From assembly GCA_016125285.1 (NCBI GenBank), contig WGMA01000083.1, positions 1 to 53,155 on the forward strand: 53,155 bases of DNA, written 5' to 3'. The DNA is from Phycisphaera sp. Its GTDB lineage: Bacteria > Planctomycetota > Phycisphaerae > Phycisphaerales > Zrk34. The notes beneath the pieces are model-generated. The model saw only the letters and a program-made list of their open reading frames with translations. It was not told where the DNA came from and searched no databases. Positions 35,419-45,049 of the stretch are shown here, in pieces; within the stretch, counting starts at the first letter, position 1, and the number at the start of each line of letters is the position of its first letter. Both the position numbers and the translations under genes were made by a program.

Positions 35419-36975
35419 TCACTTGATCGCGGGCAGGTCCTGGTGGACCATGTTTTTCTTCTGGTCAAGATTGGCGTTGAGCTCTTCCTCGGTTACGGCC
35501 GCGGACTCCACGCCGTTCGGCGGCACCTCCGCGCCGGCGACCCACAGCATCGCGTTGAGCACGGCGCGCCGCTGCGTGTCGTACGCCCAGTTGCGGTGCC
35601 AGTGTCCGCCGGTGAACCCGACGCCGCGACCGCCGTCCTTCCGCTCCACCGCCCACATCAGCGTCTCGCTCTGACCGGACGCGGCGATGATGTGCGGGTA
35701 GGGCTTCGGCGGGTAGCCGTTCTTCGACCGGGCCTCGTCCGACGGCTTGGCCTCGAGCACCGTGGTCACGCCGGACATGTTCTCCCGGAAGCGGATGCTG
35801 AAGTACCACTCGTCGTTGATCGTCGCGGGCTTGACGCCGTTGCAGATCGGGTGCGCGGTGTTGGGCTTGAGCGCGGCGTCCCAGTGTGGGTTCGAACTGT
35901 AGCCCTCCTCGTAGTAGCCGCCGATCCACCTGGCGAACGCCTCGCGTGTGTCCGGCGGGTCGGCCTGCACGCCGTAGTGCATGCACATCAGCCCCACGCC
36001 CTTGTCCATCAACGCGCCGAGTTCCGGCAGGTGATCGTTGGCCGGGTGCTTCTTGCCGCCGTCCATGTACATCACCACCGCGTCGGCGTTGTCGAACGCC
36101 GTGGGGTCCGCCGGCCAGCCGTTGTCGTGATACTCCTGCGCGATCACCGAGCCCACCGCGTCCAGCCGCTTCGTCAGCAGCCTGATGCCCGCGTTGAACT
36201 CGTGCTGACCCGACGGGTGGCTCGGCGCCCCGGCGATCAGCACCAGCTTCTTGCGGCCGTCCGACAGCGGCAGCCGCTTGAGCATCACGTCCTTGTACTG
36301 CACCGTCGTCGCCGGACCGCTGTGGAGCTGAAACGCGAGCTTGCCCTTCAGGTCACGCGACGCGGTTTCGTCGTCGACGACCTCGCAGGTCGTGTACCCG
36401 TTGATCCGCAGCGTGATGTGCCCGCCGGTGGCCTTGATGTGGTAATCGTTCCACTCGCCCGGCCTGATGTGCGACATCAGCTTCGCGGCGTCGCCGATCT
36501 TCGTGACCTTCCGCGTGCCGTCCGGCGAGATCACCGTCTTCTCGCCGCGCGTCGCCAGCACCTTCCGGCCGGTGTGCTCGTCGTAGAGGCAGCCCACCCA
36601 GTTGCCCGCCAGGTCGATGTCCGCCTGGTAGCCCTCGGCGTGCCCGTCTTCGTGGATGGCGCTGCGGATCTGCACCCCGCCGTTGGCCGACGCGGCCCCG
36701 GAGATGCGGAACTTGAGGTGCAGCTCGAAGTCGTCGAGCTGACCGAGTTCCCAGACGATGAACTGATTCTGCTTGCAGGGGTGTGCGTCGGTCGACTTGC
36801 CGGTGATCGCCCCGTCCTCGACCGTCCAGTAGCTCATGTCCGGGCAGTGCCAGCCGTCGAGTGACATGCCGTCGAAAATCGGCTTGAACCCCTCGTCGTC
36901 CGCGGCACGAACCGACCCGACGCCGAGGGCGACCACGCCCGCCAGCACACACACGACAAGCCATGATTTGAGCAT
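35419..36975 (-). CDS. Secreted DUF1080-ThuA fusion protein
   Basis: 518 residues from 36975 (GGAG nine bases upstream). The signal peptide is about 1-25. Residues 27-231 form a DUF1080 domain (EGFKPIFDGMSLDGWH, WNDYHIKATGGHITLRINGY, VQYKDVMLKRLPL). Residues 239-500 form a ThuA-like domain (KKLVLIAGAPSHPSGQHEFN, GLMCMHYGVQADPPDTREA, GRGVGFTGGHWHRNWAYDTQ). The fusion joins functions that neighbours carry separately, supporting one pathway on 3-keto sugars. It is first in the operon; the region upstream (36976-37335) holds a 14-bp palindrome but no clear promoter. The roughly 55% of the protein that is ThuA has no proven catalytic residue in this reading. Confidence 0.9.
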   Translation of the reverse strand: MLKSWLVVCVLAGVVALGVGSVRAADDEGFKPIFDGMSLDGWHCPDMSYWTVEDGAITGKSTDAHPCKQNQFIVWELGQLDDFELHLKFRISGAASANGGVQIRSAIHEDGHAEGYQADIDLAGNWVGCLYDEHTGRKVLATRGEKTVISPDGTRKVTKIGDAAKLMSHIRPGEWNDYHIKATGGHITLRINGYTTCEVVDDETASRDLKGKLAFQLHSGPATTVQYKDVMLKRLPLSDGRKKLVLIAGAPSHPSGQHEFNAGIRLLTKRLDAVGSVIAQEYHDNGWPADPTAFDNADAVVMYMDGGKKHPANDHLPELGALMDKGVGLMCMHYGVQADPPDTREAFARWIGGYYEEGYSSNPHWDAALKPNTAHPICNGVKPATINDEWYFSIRFRENMSGVTTVLEAKPSDEARSKNGYPPKPYPHIIAASGQSETLMWAVERKDGGRGVGFTGGHWHRNWAYDTQRRAVLNAMLWVAGAEVPPNGVESAAVTEEELNANLDQKKNMVHQDLPAIK

Positions 36976-37335
36976 ACCCAGACTCCGTGATACCCGTGGA
37001 AGCAACGCCCGAGCAGCCCGGCCCAGGCGAGACGCAGTATCGTACCCGCGATAACCGCCTGCATCCACACGCCGACCCCGTCAAACCGGCGCAGGCAAAC
37101 ATCTTGTGAACACAAGCCGCGGCTTCGGCCGCAGGGTAATCTTCGCGCGCCGCGTTCCGCCATCGATCACCACCCCCGGCAACCCGCCTGAGCCCCGACA
37201 AGGCAAAGACCATATAAGGTTTTTTTGCGCAGAAACTGTCCAATCGACGCCCCGAGGGACCATTACTAGGTGAAGGCACAGAGTGACCCCGTTCCCGGCG
37301 GGCCGTCACCAAATCGTTACTCGAGTACAGATAAA
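36976..37335. other. Divergent regulatory stretch between the DUF1080-ThuA operon and the pseudopilin genes
   Basis: 360 bp without a gene if the pseudopilin begins at 37336. It contains a perfect palindrome CTTGTGAACACAAG (37103-37116), a typical size for a dimeric repressor site, and an AT-rich tract with T7 near 37220. No convincing -35/-10 pair is visible. Confidence 0.4.
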
Positions 37336-38151
37336 ATGTTACACCGCAAGGTCACCCCGCAAGTCGCGTCCGCTCGGCGTCTACCCAAGCCCCGGCGAAT
37401 CCGCTGTGCCGGGCGAGCCTTTTCGTTGATCGAGGTGATGGTGGTCGTCGCCGTGATCGCGATGCTGATCGCGATCACCATGCCGTCGCTCAAAGAGGCG
37501 CAGCGCAACAGCCAGAAGCTGATCTGCATGACCGACCTCCGCACGCTCGGGCAGGTCACCAAGATCTACGCCAACGAGAACAACGGCGCCTACATGGATC
37601 TCCAGATGGACTGGAGCGACACCAGCAATTCGATCAGCCAAAGGAACCCGTATCGCGCACACGCGTATTGGCGCGACCTGTTTCTGGAAAAGTACCACCT
37701 GCAGCGCAAGCATTTCTACTCGCTGATGAACCCCAGCTGGAACCGGGATGACTACTGGGAGAACGGCTCGGACAAGGAAATGGTCATGGGCCGCATGTAT
37801 TTCGGGTCCACGACGTTTCAGTCGACGCTCTACAGCGGGCTCCACGCGGCGGAACTCAACGCCGGCGAGCAGAAGTTCGCGCCCGTCTTCCCGACCTCGA
37901 CGACCGACTTCGCCATGTTCAACATCCTCTGGACGGACCTGAACAAGCTCACCACGACCACCTCGCCGTGGACCAGCAGCAGCCTCGTGACGACGAATCA
38001 CCTCGATCCGAAGTCGCGTAACAACCCGCATCCGGAAGGCAGCCACCAGGTTTACGACGACGGCAGCGCCGACTGGGTGGAATGGCAAGACATGCGCAAC
38101 TACGCGAAAACCTCATACGAACTCTACTGGGCTGCCGGACGCGGCCACTGA
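37336..38151 (+). CDS. Type IV pseudopilin (H-X9-DG type)
   Basis: 271 residues if the ATG at 37336 is used; a GTG at 37270 is possible and the long basic leader (TPQVASARRLPKPRRIRC) is unusual either way. The class III signal is variant: cleavage after A28 before FSLIEVMVVVAVIAMLIAI. A classic H-X9-DG motif is present near the C-terminus (HPEGSHQVYDDG). Repeated YWRDLF and SWNRDDYW patches resemble the next two genes, so these three are paralogues. Such proteins are processed by prepilin peptidase. It starts a run of three genes. No strong ribosome binding site is visible. Confidence 0.8.
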   Translation: MLHRKVTPQVASARRLPKPRRIRCAGRAFSLIEVMVVVAVIAMLIAITMPSLKEAQRNSQKLICMTDLRTLGQVTKIYANENNGAYMDLQMDWSDTSNSISQRNPYRAHAYWRDLFLEKYHLQRKHFYSLMNPSWNRDDYWENGSDKEMVMGRMYFGSTTFQSTLYSGLHAAELNAGEQKFAPVFPTSTTDFAMFNILWTDLNKLTTTTSPWTSSSLVTTNHLDPKSRNNPHPEGSHQVYDDGSADWVEWQDMRNYAKTSYELYWAAGRGH

Positions 38152-38159
38152 AGACTTCC

Positions 38160-38996
38160 ATGAAAAACACCGAACTGCTCATGTCGCGCCGATCCAAAGG
38201 CTTCACGGTGGTCGAACTGCTCGTCGTGGTGAGCATCATCGTCCTGCTGGTCGCGCTGTTCCTGCCGGCGTTGAAGCAGGCCGAGCTGCGCAGCAAGGAA
38301 GCGGTATGCGGCGCGAGCATGCGCACGCTGGGACAGGTGTGGATCTCCTACGCGACGGACTACTACGGGCTGTATCCCGACATGTCGTACAAGCCGGACG
38401 GCACGGGCTCGCTCCGCGCGAACTATTGGAGCCACGCCGAGTGGCGCGACTACTTCGAGACCGAGTGGAAGATCGACCGCTCGCTGTGGTACAGCCCGAC
38501 GAATCCGCGATGGAACCGCGACGGGTTCTACTACGGCGGCGACTCCAGCGAGAGCGCCGGCGTCCCGTCCGGCTACTGGGTCATGGGCCGGCACTGCTTC
38601 ACGTCGTCGGTGATGAACACCACGTCGTTCTTCAACGGCATGCAGAACACGACGTACATCACCGCCGAGGACATCCCCACCAGCAACGACCACCAGATCG
38701 GCGCACGCCGGATGAACCAGAAGGCGTACTTCGACATCATGTGGACGGACCTGTGCCGCGAGTGGAGTTCCGCGACGCCGACGCCGAACAACGTCGCCAA
38801 CCCGAACTACCAGTTCCTCACGCCCGGCGACGCGAATCGCTGGGGCACCAATCACATGTACCCCAGCCGCGGCAACGGCGGCAGCCTCGTGCCGTACGGC
38901 ATCCACCTGATCGCGCTGGACGGCTCGCTCCGCTGGAAGCTGTGGGACGAGATCCGTTGCCGGGCCGTGTACCAGAGCGTCGAGTTTTGGTGGTAA
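38160..38996 (+). CDS. Type IV pseudopilin (paralogue, second of three)
   Basis: 278 residues, starting at 38160, eight bases after the previous stop, so translation may be coupled; an ATG at 38181 is the alternative. Prepilin signal: leader to G14, then FTVVELLVVVSIIVLLVAL. The middle shares WYSPTNPRWNRDGF with its neighbours. The ending QSVEFWW is aromatic like the others, and ALDGS replaces the H-X9-DG motif. A strong terminator (39050-39080) follows. Function unknown; probably an exported surface or matrix component. Confidence 0.85.
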   Translation: MKNTELLMSRRSKGFTVVELLVVVSIIVLLVALFLPALKQAELRSKEAVCGASMRTLGQVWISYATDYYGLYPDMSYKPDGTGSLRANYWSHAEWRDYFETEWKIDRSLWYSPTNPRWNRDGFYYGGDSSESAGVPSGYWVMGRHCFTSSVMNTTSFFNGMQNTTYITAEDIPTSNDHQIGARRMNQKAYFDIMWTDLCREWSSATPTPNNVANPNYQFLTPGDANRWGTNHMYPSRGNGGSLVPYGIHLIALDGSLRWKLWDEIRCRAVYQSVEFWW

Positions 38997-39049
38997 CCCG
39001 CGCCACGCCGCAACGGGCGTAGACACCGTGATTTTCAGCTGAACGTGAT

Positions 39050-39080
39050 CACCCCGCGCCCGCCCGGCGCGGGGTGTTTT
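39050..39080 (+). terminator. Rho-independent terminator after the second pseudopilin gene
   Basis: Perfect 11-bp stem CACCCCGCGCC (39050-39060) / GGCGCGGGGTG (39066-39076), five-base loop CGCCC, then TTTTCG. Confidence 0.88.
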
Positions 39081-39150
39081 CGTTGGCCGATGTCCACTTT
39101 GCCCGCGCGGGGCTCTGTGCTGAAAGACGCTCGGGTTTCAGCCATAAATC

Positions 39151-39181
39151 CCTTGGATCAGCCAAGGCATTGGATTAAACT
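39151..39181 (+). promoter_or_regulatory. Candidate promoter and palindrome before the third pseudopilin gene
   Basis: TTGGAT (39153-39158), 17 bases and TAAACT (39176-39181) could be a promoter. It overlaps the palindrome CCTTGG-ATCAG-CCAAGG (39151-39167), which could be an operator. Confidence 0.3.
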
Positions 39182-39262
39182 GGACACATACAACTCGATG
39201 GCGCATCCGCGTGGCATCCTCCACCTCTGTTCGCGCGATGCGGCCGACAGTGAGGACAGATC

Positions 39263-40036
39263 GTGAAAGACCAACCCGTACAAAGTGCGCCGACGAATCG
39301 AGTGCGAGGTTTTACGCTGATCGAGCTGCTCGTCGTCGTGTCGATCATCGCCCTGCTGATCGCGATCCTGTTGCCTTCGCTCAGACAGGCGCGACTCCGG
39401 GCGAAGGAAGTGACGTGCGGGGTGAACATCCGAATGATGATCGTCACCACGCAGACCTACGCCAACTCATTCCAGGGCAAGTTCCCCGACCTGGCGCGGA
39501 AGCCGCAAACGAACAGCGTCCAGGCGTATCCGTACTGGACCTGGCCGTACTGGACCAACTATTTCCGCGACGAGTACGGCGTAGAGCGTGACTTGTGGTT
39601 CAGTCCAACGAACAAGATATGGAACGATGACGCCCTTTGGTTTTGGGGCTGGAACGGCGCCGACCCCGACACCGCCACGTCAAAGGTGTTTGGGCTGTTC
39701 TATTTCGGATCGGACAGCCTGGTCAACAAGAAGGCGTTCAAGGCGGGCGTCGTGGATCCGTCGGTGACGGTGCGTAGCGCGCTGTTCCCGACGCAGCAGA
39801 GCGACACGAAGACCACGTTCAATGTGTTGTGGACGGACTTGAACCGCAAGTATGCCGGGCAATTCATCGGGGCCGGCAACCGCTGGGGATCGAATCACAT
39901 GTACGACGCCGACGCCGATCTGCCGAGCGGGTCGCATGTCGGATACGTCGACGGGTCGGTGATCTGGCACACACGCGACGAAGTGCAGCACCGCATCAGC
40001 TATCCGGTGCCGAGTTCGGCGGACCTCTACTGGTAA
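39263..40036 (+). CDS. Type IV pseudopilin (paralogue, third of three)
   Basis: 257 residues starting with GTG at 39263, supported by GAGGA seven bases upstream. Leader to G16, then FTLIELLVVVSIIALLIAIL. The FSPTNKIWNDDALWFWGW and VLWTDLNRKY segments match the two preceding proteins, and it also ends in an aromatic tail (SSADLYW). HVGYVDGSVIW is its DG segment. It has its own likely promoter (39151-39181) and its own terminator (40061-40087), so it is a separate transcription unit. Function unknown. Confidence 0.88.
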   Translation: MKDQPVQSAPTNRVRGFTLIELLVVVSIIALLIAILLPSLRQARLRAKEVTCGVNIRMMIVTTQTYANSFQGKFPDLARKPQTNSVQAYPYWTWPYWTNYFRDEYGVERDLWFSPTNKIWNDDALWFWGWNGADPDTATSKVFGLFYFGSDSLVNKKAFKAGVVDPSVTVRSALFPTQQSDTKTTFNVLWTDLNRKYAGQFIGAGNRWGSNHMYDADADLPSGSHVGYVDGSVIWHTRDEVQHRISYPVPSSADLYW

Positions 40037-40060
40037 CGACGGCTTACCGATCAAGGGCAG

Positions 40061-40087
40061 GCCCCGCTGGGCGCGCGGGGCTTTTTT
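40061..40087 (+). terminator. Rho-independent terminator after the third pseudopilin gene
   Basis: Stem GCCCCGC (40061-40067) / GCGGGGC (40075-40081), seven-base loop, followed by TTTTTT. Classic form. Confidence 0.92.
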
Positions 40088-40196
40088 ATTGCGCCGTGTC
40101 CAATTTGGACCGCATGCGTACTAAACCATAGCGACCGCGGATGTGCCGCGCGTCGGTCGCCGGTCACGCGGGCCGGTCAAGCGAAACGAGGTTGGC

Positions 40197-43097
40197 ATGC
40201 GGAACGGACGAAGTGTGATGTGGGTGTTGATCGGCGCGAGCCTGGCATGCGGTGCGCCGTACGGCGCGGCCGAGGCGGACGACCACCGGCAGATCAGCGG
40301 CGTGTATCCCCACACGACCACCTACGCGCACAACGATCCGCAGGGCCTGTACAAGACCGGCAGCGAGTGCGGCATCGGCGCCGTCGTGCCCTGGGCCGGC
40401 AAGCTGTGGCTGATCAACTACGCCGCGCACATGCCCAACGGCTCCGATCACAAGCTCTACTCGATCGACGCCGACATGAACTTCACCGTCCACCCCGAGT
40501 CCGTCGGCGGCACCCCCGCGGCGCGCATGATCCACCGCGAGTCCAATCAGCTGCTCATCGGCCCGTACCTCATCGACGCCGAGGGCAAGGTCCGCGTGAT
40601 CAGTCCGAAGATCATGCCCGGCCGCATCACCGCCATCGCCCGCCACCTCAAAGACCCGGCCAACATGGTGTACTACTACATGATGGAGGGCGAGCTCTGG
40701 GAGGCGAACGTCCGCACGCTCGAGGTCCACAAGCTGTTCAACAATCCGCTGCCCGGCTGGCACGGCAAGGGCGGGTACACGTCGCAGGGCCGACTTGTCG
40801 TGTCCAACAACGGCGAGCGCGGCGGCGAGAACACGAAGGAGTGGCAGGTCACCGATCTGACCTACCCGCCGGGCGACCCGAAGGCGGGCGCGCTGGCGTC
40901 GTGGGACGGCGAGAAGTGGACGCTGATCGAGCGGCACCAGTTCACCGACGTGACCGGGCCCGGCGGCATTCACGGCGCGCCTGACGACAACGCCCCGCTG
41001 TGGACGATCGGCTGGGACAAGCGTTCGCTGAAGCTCAAGCTGCTGCAGGACGGCGCGTGGCACGACTACCGCCTGCCCAAGGCGGCGTTCAACAACGACC
41101 CGTCGCACGGCTGGTTCACCGAGTGGCCGCGCATCCGCGAGCTGAGCGACGACATGGCGATGATGGACATGCACGGCATGTTCTTCGACTTCCCGCGCTC
41201 GTTCGCGCTCGGTCACACCGCGGGCATCCGCCCCATCGGCTCGCACCTGCGTTACATCCCGGACTTCTGCGTGTGGAACGACCGCCTCGTGCTGGCGACC
41301 GACGAGACCAGCGTGCAGGGCAACGAGCTGGGCGGGCAGCCGCAGAGCAACCTGTGGTTCGGCACGAAGGACGACCTGCGCAGCTGGGGCCCGCGCTCGG
41401 CGTACGGCGGGCCGTGGGTGAACGACCCGGTGAAGGCCGGCGTGCCGAGCGACCCGTTCCACATCGCCGGCTACCCGCGCCGCGTGCTGCATATCGTGCA
41501 CGGCGTGCGCGCCGCCGCGGAACCGTCACGCGCCGCCGGTGGTCGCACGCGCACCACCGACAAGTATCCGCTCACCGCCCTGCCCGACACGCTGGCGGCG
41601 CTGCCGATGGTCGCCACGTCGCGCGGGCTTTACACGCAGCCCGGCCGCGGCTTCGGCTTCACCATCGACAAGCCCGCCACCGTCTACCTGCTCGTCGACG
41701 CCCGCGCCGTGCCCGAGATGACCGGCTGGACGAAAACCGACATAACCGCGACGTGGGACGGCAAATACCACGACGCGGTGTACAAGCGTGACTTCCCCGC
41801 GGGCGAGGTGGCGATCGGTGAGAACAACGCGCACGTTACCGACAGCGACTTCGGCATGCCGCACACGGCTTTCGTCAGCGGCGACGGCGTGTCGATCACC
41901 GCGGGCAAGGGCGCGAAGCTGATCGAGGCGAGTGCTAAGCCGCAAGCGGCCGCCGAGCCCGCGCCGCGCGGCGGCGAGGTGACGATCACGCTCGAGCTCG
42001 ACCGCAAGGGTGACGGCCTGTGGGAGAAGTACAAGACGATCACCGCGCCGGCGAACGCGCTGACGTCGGTCATCCTGCCCGACGACCTCGACGCCGAGTG
42101 GGTGCGGCTCACGACCGACCGCGACGTCGACAACATGACGGCGTACTTCCATTACACCGACGACACGTACCGCGATCCCGCGGCGGGCGAGGCACTGTTC
42201 GCCGGGCTCGCCGACATCAGCTACAGCGGCGCGGTGCACACGGCGCTGGTTCGTCCGTCGTCCAAGACGTACGACCTGAACCTGATCGCGCGCGACGTCG
42301 AGGGCGGCGTGGCCGGCGACGAGGCGTACATCGACCTCAACCGGTCCTTCGAGTTCAAGACCGGCGAGGCCGACGCGAAGCTCAAGGCGATGCTCACGAA
42401 GCAGCCGCTGAAATTCCGTATCGACAACGCGTCGGTCATCGTCACGCACAACGGCGTGGACTACCGCCTGCCGAAGGGCGACGCGGCGTACGACAAGTTC
42501 GGCGAGTCGACGTTCGTGCGGGTGGTCCGCGAGGTCGAGTCCGAGCGCGAGCTGGCTAACATCCACGGCACGTTCTACGAACTGCCGCTGGCGATCGTCG
42601 GCCAGCCCCCGCTCATCGACAAGCTCCGCCCCGTCGCCAGTCACCACAAGGCGATCTACGAGTACATGACGTGGCGCGGCCTGCTGCTGCTCAGCGGCGT
42701 GCGCGCCGACGCGACCGAGGGCGGGCACATCCTGCTCGCGCAGGACGGACGCACCGCGCTGTGGGCCGGGGCGATCGACGACCTGTGGAAGCTCGGCAAG
42801 CCCGTCGGCCACGGCGGCCCCTGGCGCGACACCGCCGTGAAGGCGAACACGCCGTCCGACCCGTACCTGATGACCGGCTACGACCGCAAGACGCTCACGC
42901 TCACCGCGGACAAGGACACGACGATCACGCTCGAGGTCGACATCGATCACCAAACGGGCTTCCACGCGTACAACACATTCGAAGTCAAGGCGGGCACGCC
43001 GCTGACGTACACGTTCCCCGTCGGCTTCAGCGCCCACTGGGCGCGCCTGAGTGCCGACACCACGTGCACGGCGACGGCGGAGTTTGTTTACGAATAG
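40197..43097 (+). CDS. Large exported protein of unknown family with internal duplication
   Basis: 966 residues from 40197 (GAGG six bases upstream); the signal peptide is about 1-28 (VLIGASLACGAPYGAAEA). I do not recognise the family. It reads as beta-propeller-like in the first part (AVVPWAGKLWLINYAAH, LYSIDADMNFTVHPES). A block recurs: HGMFFDFP at about 325 and HGTFYELP at about 788, each followed about 80-85 residues later by GGPWVNDPVKAGVPSDPF (about 404) or GGPWRDTAVKANTPSDPY (about 873). The two lobes are therefore duplicated domains. A sugar-binding or polysaccharide-lyase-like role is possible but not shown. It follows a terminator and is convergent with the RAYT gene. Confidence 0.78.
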   Translation: MRNGRSVMWVLIGASLACGAPYGAAEADDHRQISGVYPHTTTYAHNDPQGLYKTGSECGIGAVVPWAGKLWLINYAAHMPNGSDHKLYSIDADMNFTVHPESVGGTPAARMIHRESNQLLIGPYLIDAEGKVRVISPKIMPGRITAIARHLKDPANMVYYYMMEGELWEANVRTLEVHKLFNNPLPGWHGKGGYTSQGRLVVSNNGERGGENTKEWQVTDLTYPPGDPKAGALASWDGEKWTLIERHQFTDVTGPGGIHGAPDDNAPLWTIGWDKRSLKLKLLQDGAWHDYRLPKAAFNNDPSHGWFTEWPRIRELSDDMAMMDMHGMFFDFPRSFALGHTAGIRPIGSHLRYIPDFCVWNDRLVLATDETSVQGNELGGQPQSNLWFGTKDDLRSWGPRSAYGGPWVNDPVKAGVPSDPFHIAGYPRRVLHIVHGVRAAAEPSRAAGGRTRTTDKYPLTALPDTLAALPMVATSRGLYTQPGRGFGFTIDKPATVYLLVDARAVPEMTGWTKTDITATWDGKYHDAVYKRDFPAGEVAIGENNAHVTDSDFGMPHTAFVSGDGVSITAGKGAKLIEASAKPQAAAEPAPRGGEVTITLELDRKGDGLWEKYKTITAPANALTSVILPDDLDAEWVRLTTDRDVDNMTAYFHYTDDTYRDPAAGEALFAGLADISYSGAVHTALVRPSSKTYDLNLIARDVEGGVAGDEAYIDLNRSFEFKTGEADAKLKAMLTKQPLKFRIDNASVIVTHNGVDYRLPKGDAAYDKFGESTFVRVVREVESERELANIHGTFYELPLAIVGQPPLIDKLRPVASHHKAIYEYMTWRGLLLLSGVRADATEGGHILLAQDGRTALWAGAIDDLWKLGKPVGHGGPWRDTAVKANTPSDPYLMTGYDRKTLTLTADKDTTITLEVDIDHQTGFHAYNTFEVKAGTPLTYTFPVGFSAHWARLSADTTCTATAEFVYE

Positions 43098-43107
43098 CGG
43101 CGCGCCG

Positions 43108-43149
43108 GACTGCGTGCTTGCCTCTTCGCGAAGAAGCAAGCACACAGTC
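43108..43149. repeat. Hairpin next to the RAYT gene (3' side)
   Basis: 14-nt arms GACTGCGTGCTTGC (43108-43121) and GCAAGCACACAGTC (43136-43149) with one mismatch. The loop contains the palindrome CTTCGCGAAG. It shares GCTTGC/GCAAGC with the hairpin at 43761-43798. Confidence 0.85.
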
Positions 43150-43165
43150 GCGCCCGACGTAAGAG

Positions 43166-43831
43166 TCAGCGCTTCGGGTGCGGCCACCCGTCGTAAGATT
43201 GCACGAAATCCCACGATTGCGCGGACAGACCTTCCTTCATCGGATTGTCCGCGATGTAACGGATCAGTCGTCGCACATCGTCAGGCGTGTACGCGTAGAC
43301 GACATACGGGCGATCGGACCACGCGGGGTGCGCCGCGTCGACGTCATCGAAGTGACGCAACGCCTCCATCGATTGTTCTGCGAGGTTCGTCCAGATCGTG
43401 CGGCCGTCGTCGCGATGCCGACGCACGAGCAGATGCGCGTGGTTCCTCAACACGGCGCACGCCCAGACCGTGTAACGCTGCGATCGCACGACTTGCCCAA
43501 ACGCGTCCCCCACCGCTTGCCTCTTCGCATCGTCAAACCAGATCGGTTGATACTTCAGGCGCGGCGTCGCCTCGCGGTAGAAAGCCCGCAGCTCGTCACG
43601 AGGAGGCTGCATACGTTTGCGCCCGTGGTGCACGGGACCCAACTCGTCGAGTTCGGGCGTGTGCGTTTCGGTGGATCCGCTGCCACGCGGGTCGTTGGGC
43701 AGCCAGTGGCCGTAGCCGTGCAGGATCAGGTGGTGCGCGATGATCTGCCGCGCATGAGAACGCCCCGACGGCTTGCGAAGAGGCAAGCGGTCGGGGCGTG
43801 GTGCGTTGTTGCCCCCGGAACGTTGCGCCAT
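43166..43831 (-). CDS. REP-associated tyrosine transposase (RAYT, Y1/HUH)
   Basis: 221 residues from 43831 with GGGGGA six bases upstream. The family signature HLILHGYGHWLPNDPRGSG (34-52) is clear; the HUH motif is H131-A-H133 (VLRNHAHLLV), and the catalytic tyrosine is probably Y192 in RYIADNPMKEG. RAYTs nick single-stranded DNA at REP hairpins and are mostly single-copy, domesticated enzymes. Matching hairpins lie at both ends (43108-43149; 43761-43798). The second is inside the coding region, so it encodes part of the N-terminus (RPDRLPLRKPSGR). It sits 25 bases after the oxidoreductase gene. Confidence 0.92.
   Translation of the reverse strand: MAQRSGGNNAPRPDRLPLRKPSGRSHARQIIAHHLILHGYGHWLPNDPRGSGSTETHTPELDELGPVHHGRKRMQPPRDELRAFYREATPRLKYQPIWFDDAKRQAVGDAFGQVVRSQRYTVWACAVLRNHAHLLVRRHRDDGRTIWTNLAEQSMEALRHFDDVDAAHPAWSDRPYVVYAYTPDDVRRLIRYIADNPMKEGLSAQSWDFVQSYDGWPHPKR
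43761..43798. repeat. Hairpin inside the 5' end of the RAYT gene
   Basis: 16-nt arms CGCCCCGACGGCTTGC (43761-43776) and GCAAGCGGTCGGGGCG (43783-43798), one mismatch, six-base loop. It is the probable partner of the hairpin at 43108-43149 as a RAYT substrate. Confidence 0.85.
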
Positions 43832-43856
43832 GATGTCCCCCGGAACTCGTCTGACG

Positions 43857-45005
<1,149 letters not shown>

Positions 45006-45049
45006 ATTCGTTTCTCGCTTGTTGCGTGCGCCTGATCATGTGGCCTGCA

